Shown here: positions 47,530 through 60,213 of the stretch, piece by piece
Layout of the letters: each line of letters starts with the position of its first letter
Position numbering within the stretch: position 1 is the first letter of the stretch
Assembly (NCBI RefSeq): GCF_029227915.1
Contig: NC_079875.1
Coordinates: forward strand, 31,871,501 to 31,935,500
Reading direction: 5' to 3'
Length of the DNA: 64,000 nucleotides
DNA from: Hydractinia symbiolongicarpus
Lineage: Eukaryota > Cnidaria > Hydrozoa > Anthoathecata > Hydractiniidae
Notes under the pieces: model-generated
The model's database searches: none
What the model was told of the DNA's origin: nothing
The model's input: the letters and a program-made list of their open reading frames with translations, nothing else
Position numbers and translations under genes: made by a program

Positions 47530-48515
47530 TTTGTTAGTAGCAAAGTAGGGTCGACAACCTCGTTTCAAGTATTTATATTCTGGCCGTAAAATGGATAAAC
47601 GAGGCATTTAAAAGAGACGAATATCCTATGTTTGCGATTTTTTGTATTGATATAGGATAATTGTACTTTAGGGTGAACAGACTCGTTTTAAGTTTTAATA
47701 TTTTCGCCGTAAAATTGATAAACGAGACATTTAAAAGAAACGAGTGTCTCATATGTTTGCGATTTTTCGTACTTATACAGGATAATTGTACTTTAGGGTC
47801 AACAACTTCGTCTCAGGTTCGATATATTTTAGCCGTAAAAATGATAAACGAGGCATTTAAAAGAGGCGAGAGTCTCATATATTTGCGATTTCTTGTATTG
47901 ATATAGGATAATTGTACTTTAGGGTGAACAGACTCGTTTCGAGTTTTTATATTTTAGCCGTAAAATGTATAAGCGAGGCATTTAAAAGAGACGACTTTCT
48001 CATATATTTGCGATTTCTTGTATTGATACAGGATAATTGTACTTTGGGTCAACAACTTCATCTCAGGTTCGATATATATTAGCCGTACAATTGATAAACT
48101 AGGCATTTAAAAGAGACGAGTGTCTCATATATTTGCGATTTTTCGTATCGATATAGGATAATTGTACTGTAGCGTCAACAACCTCCTTTCAAGTTTTTAT
48201 ATTTTAGCCGTAAAATTTATAAACGAGGCATTTAAAAAAGACGAGTGTCACATATATTTCCGATTTTTTGTTTTGATATAGGATAATTGTACTTTGGGGT
48301 GAACAACGTCATTTCAAGTTTTAATATTTTAGCCGTATAATTGATGAACGAAGCGTTTAAAGGAGACGAGTGTCTCATGTATTTGCGATATTTCGTATTG
48401 ATATAGGATAATTGTGCTTTAGGGTCAACAACTTCGTCTCAGGCTCCTTATATCTTTGCCGTGGAAGTGATAAACGAGGCATTTAAAAAAGACCAGTGTC
48501 TCATCACGGTCATTC
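47530..48515. repeat. 124-bp satellite block inside R-A
   Basis: About eight units of the family described at 56690, here with GTCAACAACTTCGTCTCAGG variants and 122-125 bp spacing. The same block recurs at 52310-53285. Confidence 0.9.
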
Positions 48516-48519
48516 AGTT

Positions 48520-49480
48520 CCGTCTGTACACGGGAAATTCAGCCTGCGCATGCGCTAACTTTGAAATCTCAAAACGCAAAAATTCCGTGGCAATGATGAC
48601 ATCATAATCTCGACATACCTAACTTAACATGCTAAATTACAAGGCATTGTGCTAATATATTGTTCACTTTGTATTTTATTATAATAAGTGTGGCCAAGGC
48701 TCCGTATAAACACTGAAAACGACGGGTTTGCTTTTGTTGTGGCAACGTAAACGAAAGGCTCTTTTTATGCGACACATTTATAGAATTTCTATATTCTACC
48801 AAAATTTGAGAAAGAACTAAAAGTTTTTTACGCAGTAAAATATATATATTATGAAAAGGTACGGGATTTGTCTTTCCGCTTCAAAACCTTATTTTGCTTA
48901 CATTTTTTTACTAAAAGTTTTTAAGCATTTTCCAGGGTAAGGGTGTTTGGCTAGCTAGCCTCCTTGAATATCAACAAACATGGCCGACAGATCGACATGC
49001 AAAAAGTTCTATAAGTCTTAGATAATCAAAAAAGGTTAAATTAATCTCATTATTACATTTAACAGTTATTTTGATTTCACTCTGATTTGCAAAATCTAAG
49101 TATGAAAGTGTGGTAGGTCAAGACCACCTAGATACAGTGTGGCAGCAGGCCATTGGGTAGCTAGCCATAAATGCTAGGACAAGGAAAAAATGCAGCAAAA
49201 CCTTATGATATAGCAAATTGATATAGGTGGCCACACAATTGCATTATCTTCAATTTAACGGCATATGGGTTAATTTTTGGCCAAAGAATACAAGCCTTAA
49301 ATTTGGATGAAATAATAGAATGTTTTAAGACTCCAAGAGCCTAAGTGGCAGTTTCGCTTTTTTATATATAGCTAGCTCTGGCTGTTAATTAAACTGTGAA
49401 AAAGTAAACCAAATAAAGCCTTAGATGCTTTGAACAATAAATACTGCCACGCTTTTGCTAAGTGCAAAATGTCATATTTA
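48520..49480. other. no recognisable gene (end of R-A)
   Basis: Duplicated at 53290-54250. It has a few TAGCTAGC motifs and no coding signal. Confidence 0.5.
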
Positions 49481-49501
49481 GGGGCTATTCATATCAAATA
49501 T

Positions 49502-50100
49502 ATGATATCCCCTCTTTGAGTGAAGTAATTTTGCTCAATTGTATCTGCACTTGCCTGAAGAGCTGGTTCTATCTTTACTTCAGTATTTGTTCCTAATGAG
49601 GCCAGCGTATCCCCAAATATTTTCTTTAACTGCCGTACCATTGCATCATACCGTAGTTCATTTAAAGTTGCTCTTGCTAACTGTTGCTGCTCTGGTGTAA
49701 GGTTGGCACTTTGTAGAACTCTATATGCCAACACTCCATCAGGAAGTACCATATTATGTCCTTGGATCTTATGGTATAACCGTTCAAACTCTATAAGATA
49801 GTCATTCATACTCATCTCAGGCGGTCGCTTAAATCTTTTAAAGGTTTCATAAGCTAGGTAAGCAGTTTGATTCTCATCTTTTAAATATATTTTGTCCAAT
49901 CTGTTAGTAATGGCTTTTACTCCAGTTGCTGCACTTATCTGTTCAATGTCTAATTCTAGAACTGATTCTTTAGCTTTCCCTCTTAAGCCCATGAATATAG
50001 CTGGCCCTTGTTTTTTTTGTCTTTAATTCTGTCAGTGCTTGCCATATTTGCACTTCTTTTTTCCAATCTTTGTAACTCGTCTCTTTGTCTAATGATGGTG
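49502..50100 (-). pseudogene. Copia-type gag, truncated
   Basis: Downstream of the LTR and primer site the minus strand reads, through frameshifts in a C-run and an A-run, SLDKETSYKDWKKEVQIWQ, then QGPAIF and a 167-codon frame (start 49992) with GLRGKAKESVLELD, AYETFKRFKRPPEMSMNDYL, EFERLYHK and LPDGVLAYRVLQSANL. These are the hallmarks of the capsid-like gag (UBN2 type) of animal Copia elements. It breaks off at 49501, where R-A begins, before the CCHC finger and the pol region. Only a 5' stub remains. Confidence 0.8.
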
Positions 50101-50133
50101 GGGGGACATTTCACTTTTATTTCTCTGCTACCA

Positions 50134-50358
50134 TTGTTAAATAGGAATATATATATATAAAACTAACCTGTAGGTTATCTTCGCAATAGTTCTTTCTTTT
50201 TGTAACGCAACGCTAAATTAGTGTGATTGATTCAACTCAACACTATGGAACACCACTTTGACTAAACACAACGAATTACCAATGATACTGGTTCAACACA
50301 ATTAAAACCCCACCACCAAGTGATTCTTATTAGTAATCGCCTAGATAGAAGATCAACA
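50134..50358 (-). mobile_element. Copia 5' LTR with primer-binding site
   Basis: On the minus strand a 225-bp segment begins TGTTGA (50358) and ends TTAACA (50134), the TG...CA form of an LTR. Two bases after it TGGTAGCAGAG (50132-50122) matches the half-tRNA-Met-like primer site of Copia elements, and gag follows. The outer edge falls exactly on the first base of R-B; CTAAA at 50359 is a candidate target duplication. No 3' LTR is present. Confidence 0.75.
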
Positions 50359-50511
50359 CTAAAGTTAGTTAGGTATATTATACAAAGTATAACGTCCCTG
50401 GCACTCTCTCATTTTTCTTTTCTTATTTTTTTCTTCATAACATCTTCCACCTGCATTTCTTAAAGTGCTTTGATAAAATAAGACAATTTTTAGAAAAGAA
50501 ATTACTTCTAC

Positions 50512-51392
50512 TTCGCCTTTATTTTTTATGTGATTCTTTTTTCTCTTTTTTGTGCTTCTTTTTTTTCTTTTCATCCTTGTTCAATAACATCTCTTCTTCT
50601 TGGGAAGTCTATTTGAAGTTCAAAATGTTATGAAGTTATGAATGCAAGAAGTAAGAAAAATGTTAAAATCATATGACCCAGTATCATGGTTGGAAGACGC
50701 ACCTGGTTTTTATCCGTAAGAATAATATATATGAATGTGTCTTAACGAATGGTGTAAGTAAGAACTTACAAAATTTAACGCTCTTCTTGTAATAATCTTT
50801 GGTGTAATCTAAATGAAAATATTTAATCGCGAGTTTTGAATAAAGTTCAAAATATTATGACGTTTTGAATGGTTTACTGCTATTCTTGTAAACACATAAG
50901 AATAAAGTTGTATTTATATAAAAAATATTATGTTAGGAAGACGTACCATTTTTTTTGGAATATTTTCTTCACAAATAGATGCTTCATCTTTTTCGGATCC
51001 ACTGCCAGATAGTTCCTACTATGTGAACATATAAAGCTGTACAATTACTTGCAACATTTAAATTTCACACTAATAAAATGATGTTAAATCATACCATTTA
51101 ATAAGAATGGTATAAAAACTTAAAGTTTAACGTCCTTCGACGAGTTCTTCTTGATTGTCCAATCTAAATTGAAATATTATATAACAGCTGCACATAATTT
51201 TTATTCGATCAATATTTCTTACAAAATTACACTTACACAAGTCGAAGATACTTGCACTTCACGCGTTCGTTGTTGCTTTTCAAAATACTAAAGTAATTTT
51301 TTATATTGATGAAATTGTAACTTCCTGTACTGTAAAAGTAGTAATATACTTACTATTTCTTCGGTGTCGGATGGATCGACAATCCCACTATC
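50512..51392 (-). CDS. phase-0 microexon array in R-B, unknown protein
   Basis: Counterparts of the R-A exons: 51392-51354 (DSGIVDPSDTEEI), 51287-51237 (YFEKQQRTREVQVSSTC), 51163-51122 (IGQSRRTRRRTLNF), 51015-50947 (ELSGSGSEKDEASICEEN...), 50808-50770 (ITPKIITRRALNF), 50608-50512. The ITP exon is one codon longer than in R-A, an in-frame difference. The ELSG exon keeps its GTACGT donor. The last exon has one extra A in its Lys run and is 97 nt, so it would shift frame. Each copy thus has its own lesion; neither can be assumed functional. Confidence 0.4.
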
Positions 51393-51621
51393 CTATGTCA
51401 ATGAATATAAAAATTATTTAACATTTCTTTAATTCAGTAAATACTAAAAACAGTAACATAAAACACACTTTTTGTATTTATTCATCTAGAATATTGACAT
51501 TGTAATTTCCACTCGGGTTTATCTGCTCCTCCAGCCATTCAAATATCGTCTAGATGGAAATGAACATACTTTGCTACTTTCAAATGTAACGCCGCCAGAT
51601 ACATGCTCGCACCTATACACA

Positions 51622-52044
51622 TCATATCGTTAATATATATCTCAAATCTCTCTTCATTTTCTTCATTCTCTTGTACGCCTGTGATGCAATCGCAACCTTT
51701 TTGTATTGCACACTATTGGCTTTGTCACCATGCAATTTATTATTAAGGGGTGAAATTGCATTATTTATGTTGATGACCCTATCGAAGGCAAAATTCGAAA
51801 TAGGGTTCTTTATAAAAGATGGCAGCTTTGATGTAAAAACTTCCCTATTCGGAGCGAGTGTTGCTGCCAATTCCGAAAAAGTCACGGATGGTCTATTAAG
51901 CTACTCACATGTGAACGGTTTTAACTACTTCTCGAAGTCCCCATCCGTCGCGGTATTCGGAATAGTCGCTAGACCGCATGGCCTACGGAAGTCCTTAGGA
52001 AAATGATTAAAAAATGATACTGCTGCTTTTGTACGACGTGACAT
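51622..52044 (-). CDS. upstream coding exons of the R-B gene (uncertain)
   Basis: From ATG at 52044 the minus strand reads MSRRTKAAVSFFNHFPKDF and on to TDGDFEK, then a TAG. A second open piece starts after a TTAATAG acceptor-like site near 51895 (PSVTFSELAATLAPNREVF...SPLNNKLHGDKANS...) and ends at 51622; an overlapping frame continues MCIGASMYLAALHLKVAKYV to about 51540. They look like coding sequence with frame breaks or unrecognised introns. In R-A most of the second piece is deleted. I do not recognise the protein. Confidence 0.35.
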
Positions 52045-52309
52045 GTAAATATATGTAAAAAAAAATTAATGTTTCAGAAAAAGTGTATAAGTAATGGCAC
52101 ATTTTCATATAGCTAATTTTTTGAAAAAAAAACGCACTGCAACCCAAAAAGGTTTTGAGTCATAATTGTATTTTCAAAAATGCATTTTAACCTTCATGAA
52201 AGCTATTACGTTCTTTTTAATTCACACAAAACATATGTAGAAAAATGATCTGAAAAGAAGTGATATGTTGAAAGACAGATTCAACACAATTCCCTACTTT
52301 GTTAGTAGC

Positions 52310-53285
52310 AAAGTAGGGTCGACAACCTCGTTTCAAGTATTTATATTCTGGCCGTAAAATGGATAAACGAGGCATTTAAAAGAGACGAATATCCTATGTT
52401 TGCGATTTTTTGTATTGATATAGGATATTTGTACTTCAGGGTGAACAACCTCGTTTTAAGTTTTAATATTTTCGTCGTAAAATTGATAAACGAGACATTT
52501 AAAAGAAACGAGTGTCTCATATGTTTGCGATTTTTCGTACTTATACAGGATAATTGTACTTTAGGGTCAACAACTTCGTCTCAGGTTCGATATATTTTAG
52601 CCGTAAAAATGATAAACGAGGCATTTAAAAGAGACGAGAGTCTCATATATTTGCGATTTCTTGTATTGATATAGGATAATTGTACTTTAGGGTGAACAGA
52701 CTCGTTTCGAGTTTTTATATTTTAGCCGAAAAATGTATAAGCGAGGCATTTAAAAGAGACGACTTTCTCATATATTTGCGATTTCTTGTATTGATACAGG
52801 ATAATTGTACTTTGGGTCAACAACTTCATCTCAGGTTCGATATATATTAGCCGTACAATTGATAAACTAGGCATTTAAAAGAGACGAGTGTCTCATATAT
52901 TTGCGATTTTTCGTATCGATATAGGATAATTGTACTGTAGCGTCAACAACCTCCTTTCAAGTTTTTATATTTTAGCCGTAAAATTTATAAACGAGGCATT
53001 TAAAAAAGACGAGTGTCACATATATTTCCGATTTTTTGTTTTGATATAGGATAATTGTACTTTGGGGTGAACAACGTCATTTCAAGTTTTAATATTTTAG
53101 CCGTATAATTGATGAACGAAGCGTTTAAAGGAGACGAGTGTCTCATGTATTTGCGATATTTCGTATTGATATAGGATAATTGTGCTTTAGGGTCAACAAC
53201 TTCGTCTCAGGCTCCTTATATCTTTGCCGTGGAAGTGATAAACGAGGCATTTAAAAAAGACCAGTGTCTCATCACGGTCATTCAG
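52310..53285. repeat. 124-bp satellite block inside R-B
   Basis: Near-identical to the block at 47530-48515, as part of the R duplication. Confidence 0.9.
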
Positions 53286-54263
53286 TTCCGTCTGTACACG
53301 GGAATTTCAGCCTGCGCATGCGCTAACTTTTGAAATCTCAAAACGCAAAAATTCCGTGGCAATGATGACATCATAATCTCGACATACCTAACTTAACATG
53401 CTAAATTACAAGGCATTGTGCTAATATATTGTTCACTTTGTATTTTATTATAATAAGTGTGGCCAAGGCTCCGTATAAACACTGAAAACGACGGGTTTGC
53501 TTTTGTTGTGGCAACGTAAACGAAAGGCTCTTTTTATGCGACACATTTATAGAATTTCTATATTCTACCAAAATTTGAGAAAGAACTAAAGTTTTTTACG
53601 CAGTAAAATATATATATTATGAAAAGGTACGGGATTTGTCTTTCCGCTTCAAAACCTTATTTTGCTTACATTTTTTTACTAAAAGTTTTTAAGCATTTTC
53701 CAGGGTAAGGGTGTTTGGCTAGCTAGCCTCCTTGAATATCAACAAACATGGCCGACAGATCGACATGCAAAAAGTTCTATAAGTCTTAGATAATCAAAAA
53801 AGGTTAAATTAATCTCATTATTACATTTAACAGTTATTTTGATTTCACTCTGATTTGCAAAATCTAAGTATGAAAGTGTGGTAGGTCAAGACCACCTAGA
53901 TACAGTGTGGCAGCAGGCCATTGGGTAGCTAGCCATAAATGCTAGGACAAGGAAAAAATGCAGCAAAACCTTATGATATAGCAAATTGATATAGGTGGCC
54001 ACACAATTGCATTATCTTCAATTTAACGGCATATGGGTTAATTTTTGGCCAAAGAATACAAGCCTTAAATTTGGATGAAATAATAGAATGTTTTAAGACT
54101 CCAAGAGCCTAAGTGGCAGTTTCGCTTTTTTATATATAGCTAGCTCTGGCTGTTAATTAAACTGTGAAAAAGTAAACCAAATAAAGCCTTAGATGCTTTG
54201 AACAATAAATACTGCCACGCTTTTGCTAAGTGCAAAATGTCATATTTAGGGGCTATTCATATC

Positions 54264-54655
54264 AAATATTTCCTTGAATAACAGGGAAATATTTCAGCAT
54301 GATATAATTTTTACTTTATGTTCAAATGGCTTGGGCGACAAAACTTTTCCCCAGGTAAGAAAATACCATGTGATAAGTTTCTATTGTTTATTAAGATAAG
54401 GACCTATTGTTTATTTTTAAAAATTATGCTCAATCGACATAAATTTATCTCGCCTGCCGAGGAAACTTCTGTTTTTTGGGAAAATGCATTACCTGCTTAC
54501 CGAGATCTCGATCATGCGCACCCGAGATCTTGGTAGGCGGGTAAATGTTTTTCCTCATATGAACGCAAATAAATTTTGTTAAGGGTTTGTTAACAACCCG
54601 AGATCTTGACTTCATTTCATGCTGAAATATTTACCCGGTTCCCGAGGAAATATTT
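54264..54655. mobile_element. 392-bp foldback MITE
   Basis: The 39-bp arms 54264-54302 and 54617-54655 are imperfect inverted copies (AAATATTTCC ... AAATATTTCAGCATGA). The interior has three CCGAGATCT motifs and no ORF of note. It begins at the point where R-A ends. Confidence 0.75.
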
Positions 54656-54659
54656 CCCA

Positions 54660-56680
54660 TTTGAACATGTACCTTAGAACTCGTGAAGAAAAGTCTCAAA
54701 CAAAGATAAAATAATCTAAGTTACAATATAATGTGTATTTCATTTAGCAAACATAAAAATAAAAACTGTACATTAACATATATAATTCTTAATAAGTCTT
54801 CCAATAAGAACCATATAATGTGCATAGTTGTGTTTGCAACAAAAAATATCCCAAACGATTGAAACCATACAAGGAGTAATACATAAACACTTTAACAGGT
54901 TGTTGATGCCACATGGATACTAAAAAACTATGACAGTGGATTTTTAATATTTACATTACCTAAACAGGATAAATTTTGAAATAAATGTTTTGCCATATTT
55001 TCTGTTAATGTATTTCATAGACATTTCATAATGACTGGAATGTTAAGCTTGTGCAGGTAAAAAAGACGTGCATATAAATTGTATAGGTGCAAATATAAAA
55101 TTAAGTTATTTTAAGCGCAATATATTTAATCAATTATTCGCGAATGTAAATCCTCATTATTTCGCCATTTTTTTCTTCGCGAAACTTTTCCCCCGTGAAA
55201 CTTTCTCACTGTAAAGAGTATGTACACATTTTTTTTTATAAGAAGTAGTTTTCCAGTCAAATTAACATCCTAACAAGGCCTTATCCTAAAAATAACAAAA
55301 GTTTCAACAAAAAAATACATAAAATAAAGAAAAAGGGTTTTCTTATACAAAAATGTGTATGCATATATACTTTTTTGGCAAAAAACAAATTAATGCTCTA
55401 AGGAATACTTTCTTTCTATACTTATTATATATACTTATTATAATAATACTTTTAATAAAATGCAGCAATAAAAGCCCACAGGGGTCAAGAGTATCCACAA
55501 AATCATTTTTTCCACAATACATCTCTTCATAGTTTAAGCCGTTTACTTATGTTCTGTATTAAAAAAAGGAAGTAAACAGAGTGAATTTAATAGTTATTTA
55601 TTTGTTTATTATTTATTTTCCATCAGATAGTATGATAATAATAATAATAATAAAAATTATTCATGCGAACTCATTAAAATCACCTAATGGAGTGATAACC
55701 ACCACGAATAAAGGTTTAACCATATGCATTATGAATATTTCTCATTTTCTGAAGCCTTCTTAATTCATTACAGTAACTTCTTTTCTTTTTAATTCTCAAT
55801 AAGACGTGGTAACAAAAGAAAGACTTTGAAACTGTGAATTCGTGTATTAGCATCTTTTTGACACTAGGAATCGTAAATCCGAATTTTAGGTAAAAGAATA
55901 GAATAACACGTCATAATTGGTGATAAACATTTGTAAACGCAATAAAATAGTTCTATTCACACTATATTTTTTAAACAACACTATACTCTCCTTATTGACT
56001 ACCCTAAGGTATTTTACTTTAAGGCTACCATGTTTACACACAAAGTTGTAAAGCTATACACAGTACTTTAGTCATAATAACAATGTGTTGCTACAGCAGA
56101 GGCCCAGCGTTGAAAAGATAAAAAAACACAAAATATAGTTTACTAAGAAAAAACATTGATATCAGTAACCTTTGTTAGTCAGTAATAACAAAATTCTACT
56201 TACAATTCATTATACTACTCATAACATCATCATTCAAGTGCCATTTATAGCTAGCTACAGGTCACCAAAATATCTTGACTTTGAAGGCAAATTTTTCGGA
56301 GCAAAAAAATGTAAGCACCAGGACGTTGATTTCTTCTGGTAATACAATGTTTGAAATTAATAAAAATATCTATGAATAGGCTTGGAAAACTTTATAGTGT
56401 AAGTTTTAGGCATTTTTATATGCTCCTTTTGCCCCTGTTGGAAAAAAATACGTTCTTGACAATGAAATGTTCTTCTTTCGTTTTCTTGCTTTTCGCCATA
56501 GCCACCAACAATTTTTTGTCTTCGCCAACATGTTATCAAACATTATAAAATTAAAACAAACGCTTTGTAGTCATGAAAGTCAGCCTTTGTTCAAAATCAG
56601 TAGAGCATCCAATTTGTAAAACAATGTTTATCAGGCATGCGACGATGTCAAATTACAAAATATTTCGCGAATTTTGCGCA
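54660..56680. other. no recognisable gene
   Basis: AT-rich DNA with an ATA microsatellite near 55633-55653 and a CGCGAA-rich patch near 55138-55200. No exons or known elements are visible. Confidence 0.5.
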
Positions 56681-56689
56681 CGCGCATTC

Positions 56690-59140
56690 TGAATTTCACA
56701 CTCTGAATGAACGTGATTTAGGGACGACAACCTCCTCTCCAGTGATATATATTATAGCCGTAAAATTGATAAACGAGGCACTTGAAAGTGACGACTTTTC
56801 TATATTTGCGATTTTTCGCTTTGATACAAGATAATTGTACTATGGGGTCAACAAAATCGTCTCCGGTTCTATATATTTCGGCCGTAGAATTGATAAAGGC
56901 ATTTAATAGAGAGCAGTATTATATATTTGCGATTTTTCGTATTGATACAAGATAATTGTAATTTAGGGACGACAACCTCGTCTCAGGTTCCATATATTTT
57001 AGCCGTAAAATTGATAAACGAGGAATTTAAAAGAGACGAGTGTCTCATATATTTGCGATTTTTCGTATTGACACAAGATAATTGTCATTTAAGGACGACA
57101 ACCTCGTCTAAGGTTCCATATATTTTAGCCGTAAGATTGATAAACGAGGCAATTAAAAGAGACGAGTGTCTCATATATTTGCGATTTTTTGTATTGATAC
57201 AGGATAATTGTACTTTACGGACGACAACCTCGTCTCATGTTCTATATATTATAGCCGTAAAATTGATAAACGAGGAATTTAAAGAAGACAAGTGTTATAT
57301 ATTTGCGATTTTTTGTATTCACACAAGAAAATTGTCATTTAGGGACGACAACCTCGTCTTAGGTTCCATATATTTTAGCCGTAAAATTGATAAACGACGC
57401 AATTAAAAGAGACGAGTGTCTCATATATTTGCGATTTTTTGTATTGATACAGGATAATTATACTTTAGGGACGACAACCTCGTCTCATGTTCTATATATT
57501 ATAGCCGTAAAATTGATAAACGAGGAATTTAAAGGAGACGAGTGTTATATATTTTCAATTTTTCGTATTGATACAAGATAATTGTACTTTTGGGTCAACA
57601 ACATCTCCGGTTCTATATATTTCGGCCATAGAATTGATAAACGAGGCATTTAATAGAGACGAGTGTCATATATTTGCGACTTTTCGTATTGATACAAGAT
57701 AATTGTACTTTAGGGACGACAATCTCGATTCAGATTCTTATATTCCAGCTGTAAAGTTGATATACGAAGCATTTAAAACAGACGACTTTCTGATATATTT
57801 GCGATTTCTCGTATTGATACAGGATAACTGTACTTTAGGGACGACAACCTCGTCTCAGGTTCTATATATTATAGCCGTAAAATTGATAAACGAGGAATTT
57901 AAAGGAGACGAGTGTTATATATTTGCGATTTTTCGTATTGATACAAGATAATTGTAATTTAGGGACGACAACCTCGTCTCAGGTTCCATATATTTTAGCC
58001 GTAAAATTGATAAACGAAGAATTTAAAAGAGACGAATGTCTCATATATTTGCGATTTTTCGTATTGACACAAGATAATTGTCATTTAGGGACGACAACCT
58101 CGTCTCAGGTTCCATATATTTTAGCCGTAAAATTGATAAACGAGGCAATTAAAAGAGAAGAGTGTCTCATATATTTGCGATTTTTTGTATTGATACAGGA
58201 TAATTATACTTTAGGGACGACAACCTCGTCTCATGTTCTATATATTATAGCCGTAAAATTGATAAACGAGGAATTTAAAGGAGACGAGTGTTATATATTT
58301 GCAGTTTTTCGTATTGATACAAGATAATTGTAATTTAGGGTCAACAACATCTCCGGTTCTATATATTTCGGCCGTAGAATTGATAAACGAGGCATTTTAA
58401 AATTACGAGTGCAATATAATTGCGATTTTAGTATTGATACCAGATAATTGTACTTTTGGGTCAACAACATCTCCGGTTCTATGTAATTCGGCCATAGAAT
58501 TGATAAACGAGGTATTTAATAGAGACGAGTGTTATATATTTGCGACTTTTCGTATTGATACAAGATAATTGTACTTTAGGGACGACAACCTCGATTCAGA
58601 TTCTTATATTCCAGCTGTAAAGTTGATATACGAAGCATTTAAAACAGACGACTTTCTGATATATTTGCGACTTCTCGTATCGATACAGGATAACTGTACT
58701 TTAGGGACGACAACCTCGTCTCAGGTTCCATATAATTTAGCCGTAAAATTGATAAACGAGGCATTTAAAACAGATGAGTGTTATATATTTGCTATTTTTC
58801 GTATAGAAGAAGATAATTGTACTTTAGGGACGACAACCTCGTTTCAGATTCTTATATTCCAGCCGTAAAGTTGATATACGAAGCATTTAAAACAGACGAC
58901 TTTCTGATATGTTTGCGATTTTTTGTATTGATGCAGGATAATTGTACTTTAGGGACGGCAACCGCGTCTCAGTTTCTATATAATTTGGACGTAAAATTGA
59001 TAAACGAGGTATTTCAAAGTGACTAGTATCATGTATTTGCGATTTTTCGTATCGATACAAGCTAATTGTCATTTGGGGACAACAACCTCGTCTTAGGTTC
59101 TAACTATTTTAGCCGTCAAATTGATAAACGAGGTATTTGG
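56690..59140. repeat. 124/126-bp satellite, main block, about 19 units
   Basis: Unit landmarks: GATTTTTCGTATTGATACAA, GATAATTGTACTTTAGGGAC, GACAACCTCGTCTCAGGTTC, TATATATTTTAGCCGTAAAA, TTGATAAACGAGGCATTTAA, AAGAGACGAGTGTCTCATAT. Units with GTGTCTCAT are 126 bp and keep one frame open (42 residues); those with GTGTTAT are 124 bp and shift it. Related blocks lie at 47530, 52310 and 63471. Confidence 0.95.
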
Positions 59141-59149
59141 AGACAGATT

Positions 59150-60213
59150 TCCAACCAAGGCATATAAAATAAAGAAACTGTGACGTGAGCCATTAACAGA
59201 TTGGCCTGATGCATGTGCTGCTTTCAAACGCCATGAAAATGTTCCCAATGGCATACATAGTGATACCATAGTTGCTTTTATCTCACTGATAAATGCTGTT
59301 GAAGGTAAATCCTAACTAATTGATGTCTTAATTGACAACCAAAGGAAAACTGTTGTATTAGAAAACCGAAAGAAACTGATTCCTATTACAGATGCCATCA
59401 TATTGTGTGGACGGAAATGTATTGCACTAAGAGGACATCGTGATTATGGTAAATATCATCCAGCTCCAGGGGAATATTTAGTAGGAAGAACTGGCAATTT
59501 TGTAGAATTGCTGAATTTTCGAGTTCGAGGTGGTGATACTGATTTGAAAGAGCATTTATCAAAATGCCCTAAAAACGCAACATATATTTCCAAAACCACT
59601 CAAAATGATTTAATAAATTGTTGTGGTAAGGTAATAACTAATAAATTTGTTTCTGAAATTAGGAAGAATAAATTTTTCTCTGTCCTGACTGATGAACTTT
59701 TAGATTATTCTAGTAAGGAACAACTTTCTTTAGTAATCCGTTATGTTGATTCAAGTAGAAATATCAAGGAAGATTTTCTTAAATTTCTTCATTGTAAAAA
59801 GGGGTTTAACTGGTGCAGATTTAGCCCAGCTTATGTTGTCTGCTCTGCAAAATTTTAATCTAGATTTCAGTAATTGCAGGGGCCAGGGTTATGATGGGGC
59901 TGGTAAAGTTGCTGGACATTTAAATGGTTTATCAGCTCGTCTTCTGTCAGTTAACAAAAAGGCTATTTATGTTCATTGTCATAGCCACCGTTTAAACCTT
60001 TGTGTTGCGAAATCTTGTTCCTTCACGCTGGAACAAAATGAAAGAAATTTCCTACTTCTTTAACTTTTCACAAAAAAGGTAACAGCTCCTTGAAAAAAAA
60101 TGTCATTCAATATTGTCCTAATTCTGATAAGTCTAAACTTAAAGATGTCTGCCGAACACGGTGGATTGAGCGTATTGATGACATGGAAGTTTTCAAGAAT
60201 ATGATATGACAGT
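59150..60213 (+). pseudogene. hAT transposase-like (DUF4371/ZMYM1 type), broken
   Basis: The frame opens just after the satellite with PLTDWPDACAAFKRHE, a TTF/zinc-finger-region hallmark, then a stop near 59310. It continues CGRKCIALRGHRDYGKYHP, KFFSVLTDELLDYSSKEQLS and IRYVD, the DUF4371 start with the first catalytic acid. A frameshift near 59800 leads to GADLAQLMLSALQNFNLD, GQGYDGAGKVAGHLNGLSAR and YVHCHSHRLNLCVAKSC. A further shift gives EISYFFNFSQKRQQLLE and LKDVCRTRWIERID. The C-terminal dimerisation domain is missing, so it is an inactive hAT copy. No terminal inverted repeats were found. Confidence 0.85.

Larger units (their letters stand above)
45726..49501. repeat. 3.8-kb direct repeat, copy R-A
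   Basis: Near-identical to 50359-54269. Both start CTAAAGTTAGTTAGGTATAT and end GGGGCTATTCATATCAAATA. R-A lacks about 93 bases present in R-B (after 47183; R-B about 51820-51912) and about 50 bases near 47425. It contains a minus-strand microexon array, a block of the 124-bp satellite and 1 kb without genes. Confidence 0.95.
50359..54269. repeat. 3.9-kb direct repeat, copy R-B
   Basis: Second copy of the R unit. It is more complete than R-A, keeping the 93-base and about 50-base segments that R-A lacks. It is bordered on the left by the Copia LTR and on the right by a foldback MITE. Confidence 0.95.

Noticed and set aside
56927-58327. Repeated 42-residue protein with up to 159 codons
   Set aside because: It follows the satellite unit and stops whenever a 124-bp unit occurs, so I treat it as repeat DNA and not as a gene.
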